DNA of 64,000 nt from an uncultured Croceitalea sp. (lineage in GTDB: Bacteria > Bacteroidota > Bacteroidia > Flavobacteriales > Flavobacteriaceae). Below the pieces are notes generated by a model, which worked only from the letters and a program-made list of their open reading frames with translations, was not told the DNA's origin and ran no database searches. This document shows positions 53,889 through 63,068 of this stretch, in pieces. Numbering within the stretch: the first letter of the stretch is position 1; each line of letters opens with the position of its first letter. The translations under genes and the position numbers were made by a program. The stretch is taken from positions 62,001 to 126,000 of the forward strand of contig CANMOV010000002.1 in assembly GCA_947499565.1 (NCBI GenBank). Direction: 5' to 3'.

Positions 53889-54854
53889 ATGAAAAAAATA
53901 ACTAAAGTATTATTGTTGCCATGCTTATTACTAATTTTAATCGGTTGTGAGCAAGAAGAGAAATTTCCTTTTGAGAGAATAACAGATAATTTAGGCACTG
54001 CCGGAGGCTTAAGGACAATAGATTTAATATCACCAAGTATAGATTTGAATAATATTAGCGAATCCGAATTTGCAGTTGAGGTAGAAGTATGGGATAATGA
54101 AGATGGTGGTTTATTAGAGTCTGTGGATGTATTTGCTTCCTTTGCAGATAATACTCCAGATAATGGATCAAATGATAAGGAGGAAGCTCTAATTAAAACA
54201 ATTCCTTCTTCAGCTTTTACTATTAATTCTTTATCTGGTTTGCCAAGAACTATTATAACTGCAACGGCTCCAGAGTTAAATCAGATACTGGAGTTAGACC
54301 CTGCTAATGAAATAGACGGGGGTGATTCTTTTAGGATTAGACTTTCGCTAAACTTAACTGATGGAGGTGTTTTTTCTTCAGGTAATTTAGAAGGTAATAT
54401 TACAGGTCCTTTCTTTAATTCACCGTTTAGCTATCCTGCAAATGTTGTTTGTGAACTTGATCCTTCAGTGTTTAGTGGGGAATACCAAATGGAACTTGTT
54501 TCAGGAGAATTTGTGGCACCTTTTGGAAATTCTCCTGCTTATGCTGATGGTGTGGTAACCATTACGGCAAACTCGGGAACACAAAGGGTAGTTCAAAATG
54601 CAGTTTATATACCATCATTTGGTGGTGGATTTCCTGGTCCTTTAACTTTTGACTTGATTTGTGGTCGAATCATTGTTCCTAATCAAGGTGCACCTGCATC
54701 TTGTGTAACGAGTATATTTAGAGAGTCTGGGACAAATGTTTCAACTTTTGACCCTTCAGACGATAGCGAATTTTTAGTGATTTTCAATGACGAACTTACA
54801 AGTGATTGTGGAGTTCCAACTTATGAGGTGATATTAAGGTTTACCAAGTTGTAG
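53889..54854 (+). CDS. Surface lipoprotein encoded with SusC/SusD
   Basis: 321 residues, ATG at 53889. Lipobox LILIGC gives a lipidated Cys at about residue 20, preceded by a Lys-rich n-region. The mature protein is beta-rich. It contains a first immunoglobulin-like half (about 45-190, SEFAVEVEVWDNEDGGLLESV) and a second part with three or four cysteines (about 195-320, FDLICGRIIVPNQGAPASCV). It occupies the place of a third surface component in Sus-like operons. The ligand is unknown and no family is recognised. Confidence 0.8.
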   Translation: MKKITKVLLLPCLLLILIGCEQEEKFPFERITDNLGTAGGLRTIDLISPSIDLNNISESEFAVEVEVWDNEDGGLLESVDVFASFADNTPDNGSNDKEEALIKTIPSSAFTINSLSGLPRTIITATAPELNQILELDPANEIDGGDSFRIRLSLNLTDGGVFSSGNLEGNITGPFFNSPFSYPANVVCELDPSVFSGEYQMELVSGEFVAPFGNSPAYADGVVTITANSGTQRVVQNAVYIPSFGGGFPGPLTFDLICGRIIVPNQGAPASCVTSIFRESGTNVSTFDPSDDSEFLVIFNDELTSDCGVPTYEVILRFTKL

Positions 54855-54877
54855 AATAAGATATTTAATACAGAAGA

Positions 54878-54919
54878 AGCCCTTTTCAATATTTTTGAAA
54901 AGGGCTTTCTGTTTTTTTA
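54878..54919 (+). terminator. Intrinsic terminator of the SusC/D operon
   Basis: A 12-bp perfect stem AGCCCTTTTCAA / TTGAAAAGGGCT (54878-54889 with 54895-54906) has a 5-nt loop and is followed by TTCTG and a long T run. It lies 23 bp after the stop codon. Confidence 0.92.
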
Positions 54920-54966
54920 AAAAATATGGAACGAAATAAAAGTTATATACCCTAAGATTTTTTTTA

Positions 54967-54998
54967 GAAGATTTACTTTAATTTTAAAGTAAATCTTC
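54967..54998. repeat. Perfect 14-bp inverted repeat
   Basis: GAAGATTTACTTTA (54967-54980) pairs with TAAAGTAAATCTTC (54985-54998) around the loop ATTT. It is AT-rich, with no T run following on either strand, so it is not a standard terminator; a regulatory or duplicated-transcript role is open. The rest of the 54855-55524 gap (670 bp) shows no ORF or RNA gene. Confidence 0.75.
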
Positions 54999-55524
54999 CA
55001 AGTTGATTACTCAGATATAATAATCTAGAATTTACTTTTTCTTCAAGTGAAAAAACTAATAAAATGTTCATGCTTTAGTAATGATTTTAATAACTATATA
55101 AAGTCTACTTAATATCTATGATGATAGACAATTTCTACAACAATTAAAAACTTAATGACTAAGGTGATTAACATAATTTTATACTATCATTGACTAACCA
55201 GTATAACTATATATTTACTTAAAACTTCAATGTCTTTTAATCTAATTCTAAAAAATAAGCGAATAGATATCATTTATATCCAGGGCAAGGTGAATCTTAG
55301 CATGCCCACTGTCTATATTTAAACTATTCGAAATGTTTTACGATTAGTTTAAAATGTACCCGATATATAAATCATTGATTATAATTTCTTATTCAGTAGA
55401 TTGATGAAAAATGTTTTCAGCCAAATAATTAACGATTTAATTTTGATAGGCACTTATATATAGAGTGTCTGTAGAGTAAATTAAAATAAATGAATATTTT
55501 TCTATAAATAGACAACTTTTATTG

Positions 55525-56655
55525 TTAACATTTTTTACTAACCAAGTGTTCGCTAATAACCAATTTTCTGTATTCAGATGGAGTCATATTTGTTGTCTTT
55601 TTAAAAGCAATATTAAAAGAAACTTTGTTATTAAAACCCGATAAAAATGCGACCTCAGAAATATTAATTTTATTCTTTTGATCTTTTAAAATTCTTTTTG
55701 ACTCTTTTACCCTATAAGCATTGATGAAATCATAGAAACTGGAGTTAAAATGCTCATTTATTATTTGAGAAGTTTGGTGTCTATTTATGCCTAGGGCTTC
55801 CGCTATGTTATCAAGTCTTATTTCTACATCTAAGAAAGGCTTTTCTTCTAGCATTAATTTTTCTAGTTTTTCTTTAAACTCTTGCGAAACTATTTTTGAT
55901 AAACCAGTTTTTTTATATTTTACAAATGGAATAATTGTACTGATTTTTTTCCCGTTAAATACATTAGAATAGTTAAAAGCAAAATATGATATCATCAAAA
56001 TGAACAATGATAATACCAAAATAATGGGATAATCTTCTCCTTGACCCAATGCTTGAACATAATAAAGGAGATAGTAGGTAAAAAAGCTGAGAACAGAACC
56101 TGAAAATGCAATAAGTATCGCCCTTGTCCATATCAATAAATCGAAATTAGCTCTATTCTTGTTCCAATATTTCAATACTAACACAGTAACATAAATTAAC
56201 ATAAAAAGAACAATAAAGGCGTCAATGTAGCTATACAGAAGTGTTATGTACTTAACTATTGTCATATCTGCGTTAACCTTAACTTTTTCACTTGCTGATA
56301 GCACATAATATGGGGCAATTGAAACTAGAATATAAAGTAGAGGCAGAAAGTGGTAAAAATCCTTTTTGAGGTCTATTTTTTTGCTTTCACAGATATTACG
56401 TAAATAGAAATAGAAAAAAGGGGCAAAAAGTGTGAAAGGAATATAAAAGCTCAAGTCAAAATGTATGAACCTAGGGTCATATAGCAAGTTAGACCAGAAC
56501 AAAACGCTGCTTACCAATAACCATGCACTAGCAAAAAGAAAAAAAGCAAGTAAATAATTTGCATATTTGATATCAGCGCGCTTAAAACAAAAAAAAATGC
56601 TCATTAAAAGTGAATGAAACGAAAAAAACAAAATGATTAAATGGTGAAACTCCAT
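55525..56655 (-). CDS. Membrane-bound AraC-family regulator (7TM + HTH)
   Basis: 376 residues, ATG at 56653-56655. Seven hydrophobic segments (about 4-22, 32-52, 68-88, 98-118, 133-155, 176-198, 207-230) precede a C-terminal AraC helix-turn-helix (about 275-370). The latter shows VEIRLDNIAEALGINRHQTSQIINEHFNSSFYDFINAYRV (in two pieces) and SEVAFLSGFNNKVSFNIAFKKTTNMTPSEYR. The topology suggests transcription control from the inner membrane. The 56656-56924 gap upstream holds no gene. Confidence 0.87.
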   Translation of the reverse strand: MEFHHLIILFFSFHSLLMSIFFCFKRADIKYANYLLAFFLFASAWLLVSSVLFWSNLLYDPRFIHFDLSFYIPFTLFAPFFYFYLRNICESKKIDLKKDFYHFLPLLYILVSIAPYYVLSASEKVKVNADMTIVKYITLLYSYIDAFIVLFMLIYVTVLVLKYWNKNRANFDLLIWTRAILIAFSGSVLSFFTYYLLYYVQALGQGEDYPIILVLSLFILMISYFAFNYSNVFNGKKISTIIPFVKYKKTGLSKIVSQEFKEKLEKLMLEEKPFLDVEIRLDNIAEALGINRHQTSQIINEHFNSSFYDFINAYRVKESKRILKDQKNKINISEVAFLSGFNNKVSFNIAFKKTTNMTPSEYRKLVISEHLVSKKC

Positions 56656-56924
56656 TGGTTGCTTATTTGTTTTAAAATGATAAGTTAGTTTATTAAATAC
56701 CTAAAGTTTTCGACAATGTGATTAACCGTTTTTTTTGTTGTAAAATGTCCTTAAAAAGGATAAGAGTCTCTTGAAAACTAAACGCAAACTCGCACGTCGT
56801 TGATTTAGTATTCAAAGGATATTACTTTACTGTGAGAAATACAAATCTGTTATAAGAACTAGCAAGAATTTTATGTCAAGACCATAACAGAAGGGATTTT
56901 ATCATAAGTTGATTGATGATGTAA

Positions 56925-58802
56925 TTACCATAATATTATAGCAAAATAATTATAGACTAGAATAAAGCTAGTAATGACAATTGCACTGCCACAGTTCAGA
57001 CAAGTAATGACCGAATATTTTAACGTAACTTTATTTTTCATTACAATAGATGCATTGATAACACTAAAGACGGTTAGAAGGGGATAGAGAACACTAATCA
57101 AAAAGAGTGTGGCGGTCATTAAATTGAGCGAGCCTAATTTTTCAATTTCATGACGCCCAACTGAAGTGAGAATCAGAAAAAGTACAACCAACAATGCAGA
57201 CAAAATAGCATATGGCCAATATTCTTTTAAGGATTTCAAGTCTTTTTTTAAACTCCCTATGATAATTTTCAGAAGAAAAAATAGTCCTGTTATTAAAGAA
57301 ATTGCAATTGCTCCAAAAACAAAAATTTGCCGTAATCGATGGGCAAAATGACTGGTCTTGTAATAAAATCCACCTCCGTCATTGGTTTCAACTAAATAGT
57401 GGGAACCATTTTTCTGACCCATAAAAATGTGTGGTGTACTGTTTCTTGCATTGAAAAATCTTTTACCATCTACTGATAATATCGGTGTCTGTCTTCCATT
57501 TTCTTTTAAAAATAAAGAATCATTTACCTTAAACACCTTGATTCCAGACAGTAACTTGTCCACTCCAGTAAGTATGCGCATTCTAGATTTTTTTGATTGG
57601 TAGAATCCTTGTACTTCATTTAGTCTTTCTGGCGTTAGAGGTTGATTTTCTTTAGGTAACTTTATAGTATTTTCTGGAAATACAGTTTCAGATAAATATC
57701 GATTTATTTCATGCCCGCATGCCCCATTTGAGATGTTCATTGAAAAGAAAAAACCAGTTTTCGTTTTTGGGGAATAAAAGTATCTAGCGTGAAGGTCATG
57801 GGTTCCTCCTCGATTACCTGAAATCAAAAGGTTTCCAAATACGTTTTTCATTATTCCCAGTGCATATCCTGTCTTTATACCATTTTTCGAAGCTATCGAA
57901 GTCATTGGAGTCTCAAGTTCGTGGAAAGATGACTTTTTCAAGATTCCAATATTTTTTTCACGATGGGAAAGAAAACGGACGAACTTCGCCATATCTTCTG
58001 AGGTGGTAGACAAACTTCCGGCCCACCTATTCATAATTTCTTTATAGGGACTATTGCTGATATGGCTATTTGTATAAAAATGATGTTGTGGTTGGGGGTT
58101 CTTAGAATAAAAGGATTCAAATGTTGAGTTCTTCATCCCTAAGGGAATTAAAATATGGTTTTTCAAATAAGTTTCGAATGGTTGTTCTGAATATCTTTCG
58201 AGAATATAACCCGCGAGAAGGTATCCTGAATTAGAATATTGAAAATAGCTGCCAGGTTCCACCCATACTTTCAGTGATGTAGGTGTTCTATTTATTACAT
58301 CTAACGCACTAAGGTTTTTATCATCACTATATATTTCATTGAAATTAAACTCGCTCAAACCGCTAGTATGCTCCAAAAGGTGTCTAATGGATAATGGAGA
58401 GTTACTCCATCGGTTTTCAATTGACACTTCTGGGATGATATCTTCTAAACGATCGTCCAAAGAAAGAAGACCCCTTTCTTGTAGCTGTAACAAGCCTATA
58501 GCAATAAAGGTTTTGGTAATCGATCCTACACGAATTCTAGTATCGCCCTTAATTTCTTCTGAGCCGTTGATGCTAATTTTTCCGGCACCACTGCTATAGG
58601 TCGTTTTAGGTGTAACAATACTATAGGTAATGCCAGGCACATTGTGCTTTGTAATGATTTTTAGCAAGTCACTATCCATAGACTCAAAATCTTGACTTTT
58701 TGCAAGAGGGCAGTTAAAAAGCAGAAGTAGTATTAATGCTAATAACGGTCTGTCTATCAAAACACTTTTGATATTTGTCATATAAGTGTATTTATTTTGC
58801 AT
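56925..58802 (-). CDS. Class C beta-lactamase-fold serine hydrolase with C-terminal membrane domain
   Basis: 625 residues from the ATG at 58800-58802; an ATG seven codons later (58781) is also plausible. After the signal/anchor region (about 18-37) the catalytic domain has Ser94-Ile-Thr-Lys97 (RVGSITKTF), YSN (FQYSNSGYLLAGY) and SGNRGGTHDL as third motif. Residues about 370-480 form a beta domain and about 490-625 contain three or four hydrophobic helices. The enzyme could be anchored in the membrane at both ends. Substrate unknown; peptidoglycan or surface esters are possible. Confidence 0.86.
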   Translation of the reverse strand: MQNKYTYMTNIKSVLIDRPLLALILLLLFNCPLAKSQDFESMDSDLLKIITKHNVPGITYSIVTPKTTYSSGAGKISINGSEEIKGDTRIRVGSITKTFIAIGLLQLQERGLLSLDDRLEDIIPEVSIENRWSNSPLSIRHLLEHTSGLSEFNFNEIYSDDKNLSALDVINRTPTSLKVWVEPGSYFQYSNSGYLLAGYILERYSEQPFETYLKNHILIPLGMKNSTFESFYSKNPQPQHHFYTNSHISNSPYKEIMNRWAGSLSTTSEDMAKFVRFLSHREKNIGILKKSSFHELETPMTSIASKNGIKTGYALGIMKNVFGNLLISGNRGGTHDLHARYFYSPKTKTGFFFSMNISNGACGHEINRYLSETVFPENTIKLPKENQPLTPERLNEVQGFYQSKKSRMRILTGVDKLLSGIKVFKVNDSLFLKENGRQTPILSVDGKRFFNARNSTPHIFMGQKNGSHYLVETNDGGGFYYKTSHFAHRLRQIFVFGAIAISLITGLFFLLKIIIGSLKKDLKSLKEYWPYAILSALLVVLFLILTSVGRHEIEKLGSLNLMTATLFLISVLYPLLTVFSVINASIVMKNKVTLKYSVITCLNCGSAIVITSFILVYNYFAIILW

Positions 58803-58989
58803 AAATGGAAAGTACCGCTAAAAATGTATTTGGGATAAATTATTATATATACATGGTGGAGAATGTGACGAAGCGTTACTTGGAAATGATATTCGTAAAC
58901 AGAAATAAGAATTGATTGTTTTGTTGTGTACGGTCAATAGTAAAGACTGAAAGGACAATATTTGTATTATACTATCTAATAAATTCAAC

Positions 58990-59966
58990 ATGAAAAAACG
59001 ACTTTTCTTATGCCCTCTGTTCCTTGTTATTTTCCAGGTAATGCAGGCCTAAGACAACCAGGAATTTAAAGTGATACTCGATGGACTTCGAGTAGAACTT
59101 GTGCAACCAGGTACAGTATCCACCAATGATTTTGAATTTGGAACATCGATTTCACCAAATGAAAATGAACTCTTCTTTGTAAAAGGCATTTCAGGTTTTA
59201 GAAGAACCGTACTGGTTTATTGCCTTTGAAAGGATGGAAAGTGGTTCGAACCCATAATTGCCGCCTTTTCAGGAAAATATAGGGATACCAACCCTTATCA
59301 TTCCAAAGATGGTAAAGGGTTATATTTTACCTCCAACAGACCAAGCCCAAACACTTCTTTTAAAAGTTCCAACCTTTGGCATGTTGAAAGGACTCCTGTT
59401 AGATGGTCAACACCTAGAGTGGTAAATGGTTATCCCAATGATGGCTATGAAATTGTCTATCCAACCATTCATGCAGATGGTACCATTTATTTCACCTCAT
59501 GGACACGTCCAGGGCCCCACAAAGGAGACATTTTTGTTTGTACCACGCAAGATGGGCGATATGTCGAACCTAAACGTGTAGATGAATTGAATTCAAAACA
59601 TAACGATGCCGATCCAGAAATGACTCGTGATGGTAAATTTATGTTCATCGCAAGCATGAGAAAAGGAGGGTTAGGGCATTATGACTTATACCTATTTAAA
59701 AGACGGCGTGATGGTAAATGGGGAGAGGGCATCAATTCAGGGCCAAAGGTCAATTCGGGAAATATGGACTCCGATCCATTTTTTTACCAGATGGTAAGAC
59801 GCTTTATTTTTCAAGTGATCGATTGGATGAGCTTGAACCTAACGGTAAAGCCATTGAAGATTACCAAGCTTTGATAAAAACCTATCAGGAAATCCACAAT
59901 GGCCTTATGAACATTTATAAGGTTGATATCAGTACACTTTTAACATACCTAGATGATAAGGACTAG
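58990..59966 (+). pseudogene. Broken PD40 (TolB-like) protein gene
   Basis: ATG at 58990 starts a signal peptide ending VMQA, where the next codon is TAA (probably CAA before mutation). The frame continues with DNQEFKVILDGLRV and propeller blades (GTSISPNENELFF; YFTSNRPSPNTSF; TIYFTSWTRPG), interrupted by a second stop TGA (59228-59230). A frameshift in a T run near 59778 follows, after which the end is read in the +2 frame (FLPDGKTLYFSSDRLDELEPNG). Three lesions show the gene is not translated as one protein. Only the two open pieces at 59419-59874 and 59718-59966 remain. Confidence 0.85.
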
Positions 59967-59969
59967 ATA

Positions 59970-61220
59970 TCACCTTTCAACGGTCTGCAATAGCACTCCC
60001 TTTGCATCATAAATTTTGGATCGGATTCTTTTAGCACCCTTATAATTATGAATCACCCTAGCACCTCCACCTAAAGCCGCTATATTTAATAATTGCTCAT
60101 TCTTATCGTAAAACGCTTGTTCTTTTAAATAGCCTGATTCATTGTAGTATTGCATTCTAAAAAAGGCTACTTCTTGTTGCGGGAAGGTTGTTCTTTTCCC
60201 TTTGATGTCAAATGCTCCAATTTCTTTGAGTCTTTGGCTTTGATCGTACAAAAGTTTAAAAATAGGAGCCGATTGGTTCCATCCGTCAATGGTAAATCTC
60301 TTTTGCTCTATTACATTGGAAAAAGCATCAAAGGAATTAATGGTTTTGGCAAGTCCTTGGTAGTTCATCATTTGCTTTCCTTCCGTATTAAAATATTCAT
60401 CAATAATTGTGTTTCCATATCCATCGACTATATTTTTTCCATGATGAACGTTAGGAAGATTGCCCGTAACTTTATTGCCATTTGAATCATAAACTTTCCA
60501 CCCTACAAAGATTCCATCTTCATTGTAGAAAATTTCGTCTGTTGCGACCCCTGATTCATTATTTTCCAAAACCCCATTTTTCCCATAGTTGTCCATTCTT
60601 TTTACATATCCGCTCTTATCATAAGTCAAATGCGTTTCAAAGAACAGGAAGTTGGGACGTAATGGCATTAACTCTTTTTCTAAGTTATAGCGTTTTTCAA
60701 TTACTACGCTGTCATTGGTCAACCATTCATAATTTGAAATTCCGTGGTTATTTTCTTTGATCTTCCCCTGTTTGTCATAAAAGGTGAGTGTTTTGGGAGA
60801 AGCATCGTCTTGAAGTTTGTATTTGGCGGTATAAATACCACCGTTAACTTCAATCCTAAGGTTGTTATGGTCAAAAAAGCTTACGTGGATCTCATTGGCC
60901 AATTTTTCGAATTTTACTTTGCTGCACGGAAACATCAGGTTTTGTTCCATGCCGTAAGCCGTATAAGGCAAGTCTCCCAGCTTATGTTGTATTTCGATTA
61001 ACTGATTGTTTGTATCATATTTGAAGGCATAATGCCTCATAGTTTTTGCTTTCTCCATACTTAAAGATATGGCCCCTTTATAAGTAGCATATGGGGATTC
61101 TCTAAATACCAACTGAGAATACTTTTTAATCAAATAATCGTTTTGTGAATATGAATTGAATTGTAAGAAAGTTATTAGAATTAAAGGGAATGCCTTAAAA
61201 TATTTTATAATTGAAGTCAT
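59970..61220 (-). CDS. Secreted hypothetical protein with YD-like repeats
   Basis: 416 residues from the ATG at 61218-61220, which gives a clean signal peptide (MTSIIKYFKAFPLILITFLQ... ending SYSQ). An earlier ATG (61286) adds a non-signal stretch and is rejected. The body contains repeated D.G...Y..YD..G motifs (NGVLENNESGV, TFYDKQGKIKENNHG, YNTEGKQMMNYQG, EQAFYDKNEQLLN, KIYDAKGVLLQTV), the pattern of YD/RHS-like or WG-type beta repeats in Bacteroidota. A structural or adhesive role is possible; function unknown. Confidence 0.72.
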   Translation of the reverse strand: MTSIIKYFKAFPLILITFLQFNSYSQNDYLIKKYSQLVFRESPYATYKGAISLSMEKAKTMRHYAFKYDTNNQLIEIQHKLGDLPYTAYGMEQNLMFPCSKVKFEKLANEIHVSFFDHNNLRIEVNGGIYTAKYKLQDDASPKTLTFYDKQGKIKENNHGISNYEWLTNDSVVIEKRYNLEKELMPLRPNFLFFETHLTYDKSGYVKRMDNYGKNGVLENNESGVATDEIFYNEDGIFVGWKVYDSNGNKVTGNLPNVHHGKNIVDGYGNTIIDEYFNTEGKQMMNYQGLAKTINSFDAFSNVIEQKRFTIDGWNQSAPIFKLLYDQSQRLKEIGAFDIKGKRTTFPQQEVAFFRMQYYNESGYLKEQAFYDKNEQLLNIAALGGGARVIHNYKGAKRIRSKIYDAKGVLLQTVER

Positions 61221-61551
61221 CTTTTTTAGTTTTAAAAATTTAATTGTATCAGCATACAATTCATTATTTTGATAAAATGAAAGCATATTCGGTTAAGCTC
61301 TTATAAAAATCAATTGAGTAAAATCGATTGGTTATAAACGGTTAGAAATTTGATGAAATGGTATTTGAAAATCATCTTATTGAATTCGTCTAAGCAATAT
61401 TGATTAATTTTAAGGAATCTTATATTGAAGTGAATCTCAATTAATATTTAGGCCTTACCTTAAAATCAGAAAAAATTAATCCTTGTATTCAGTAAAATTG
61501 AATATGGGCTAAAATATTTTAATAATTACTACCTAACATAAATCATAGTTT
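61221..61551. other. 331-bp intergenic region
   Basis: AT-rich DNA between two minus-strand genes. I see no ORF, RNA gene, terminator or repeat in it. It probably holds the promoter of the hypothetical gene at 59970-61220. Confidence 0.6.
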
Positions 61552-62970
61552 TTACTTCCTCAGTACAGATAGTTCAGCATCCATTGGGTTCTTAACCTCT
61601 AAACTAAAGACCAATTCAGATTCATTCTTCACATTCAAGATTAGATTACTACTTCCCGATTGTCTTAAGAGCGTAGTCTTTGAGCCAATTTTGAGTATTT
61701 CTTTTTTGGAATTGGCTCCATAATCAAATTTCCATCCCAAGGGGGCAATTTTAAACTCATGTTTTCCACTTTTAAGAGTAATTGTTGACTCATATATTCC
61801 GTCTCCCTTGTAAGTAAATTGAGGTGTGTTTTTTAAACTCTGTCCCCAATCATTCATACTTCCCATTAAATATAGTGTTTCGCCCTTCAAAGGTGTATCG
61901 TTAAGCTTTTCCATTTCTACTTCCATTTTAGCCATAGCTACTTCTTTTGAATCTCCATTGATTAAAGAAGTGGCTAAATCCATAGCAAGCGCCTGATTAA
62001 CCCTTATATTAGGATTTACCCCTTTTCCTTCTAACCTTCCATTTTGTAAAGAATAATAATCAGCTATGGGAAGTCCAAGTTGATAACCATGCGGTAAGTC
62101 ATACAATTTCTGCGACAACATTTCACCTGCTGTAGTTTCACCAATAATTGTAACTTTTTCATTTTGCGAAAGAGCATCAACTGTAAATTCAGCCGCACTA
62201 ACCGTTTTATTACTAATCAACACATATACTTTACCATTAAAGTGTGGCTGAAATGGTCCAAATTTAATTCTTGTGAGTGGTTGTTCTTGAGTATCTTCCC
62301 AAAAGGACTTTATAGACCACTCGAACCATGGACTTAACTTTTTTATATCAAGCTGACTAGGGGCTCTTTCATTATTTTCCCACCATTTCCTGGAAACAAA
62401 TACTCCGGCATCAATGGAATCATTTAGCAAATGACCAACTAAAGGCACACCAGCAAATGTCCCTCCATTATTATTTCTAAGATCAATGATTAATATATTT
62501 GAATTATTATCTTGGATTTTTGTGTAAGCTTCAGAAATACGCTCTTTGGTATCCATACCCGTCATAGTGTTTACAGAGAGTATTGCAGTTTCTCCATTGA
62601 AATCAAGAGAAACTCCTTGTTCTCCAATAATTAGAGAATCAATAAAGTCAGCCATGTCTTCAGCTTTTCTATCCAATTTGCCAAGCCTTACATGGGAAAA
62701 AGGCCCATCTTGCCATACTAGATTGAACTTATCAATGAAATCATCTTTTGAATTGGAATTTTTTGCGAGACTTAACATTTGTTCTTTTAAATCTATATAT
62801 TCAGAACTTTCAAGTTCATTTGGGTTATAATGGTAATTAGATATTAGTTGTATAATGCTATCTGTAACCACAGATAATTCTTTAGTGAGGTTTGGGTCTA
62901 CAACCTCTCGAGGTTTTGTATTACAAGAACATGTTAATATAATTATTGCAAATAGGTATAAATTTTTCAT
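61552..62970 (-). CDS. S41 peptidase lipoprotein with C-terminal glycogen-recognition-like domain
   Basis: 472 residues, ATG at 62968-62970. The lipobox ILTCSC makes it a lipoprotein (Cys16). The S41 domain spans about 90-335: ILIIDLRNNNGGTFAGV, nucleophile region SNKTVSAAEFTVDAL (Ser in SAAE) and GETTAGEMLSQ, ending GVNPNIRV. After a linker, residues about 365-472 form a beta domain with LYLMGSMNDWGQ and KSGKHEFKIAPLGW, similar to CBM48/AMPK-type glycogen-recognition domains. No carbohydrate enzyme is nearby. The peptidase may be tethered to the membrane and bind a glycan or protein ligand. Confidence 0.85.
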   Translation of the reverse strand: MKNLYLFAIIILTCSCNTKPREVVDPNLTKELSVVTDSIIQLISNYHYNPNELESSEYIDLKEQMLSLAKNSNSKDDFIDKFNLVWQDGPFSHVRLGKLDRKAEDMADFIDSLIIGEQGVSLDFNGETAILSVNTMTGMDTKERISEAYTKIQDNNSNILIIDLRNNNGGTFAGVPLVGHLLNDSIDAGVFVSRKWWENNERAPSQLDIKKLSPWFEWSIKSFWEDTQEQPLTRIKFGPFQPHFNGKVYVLISNKTVSAAEFTVDALSQNEKVTIIGETTAGEMLSQKLYDLPHGYQLGLPIADYYSLQNGRLEGKGVNPNIRVNQALAMDLATSLINGDSKEVAMAKMEVEMEKLNDTPLKGETLYLMGSMNDWGQSLKNTPQFTYKGDGIYESTITLKSGKHEFKIAPLGWKFDYGANSKKEILKIGSKTTLLRQSGSSNLILNVKNESELVFSLEVKNPMDAELSVLRK

Positions 62971-63068
62971 GACTTCAATTATTTAGGGCACAAGATATTT
63001 TTTCAATTTTCAAAAATGTTCCAAATTATAAATTCGAACTAAAAAATATGAGAAGTAACAGAATGAAG

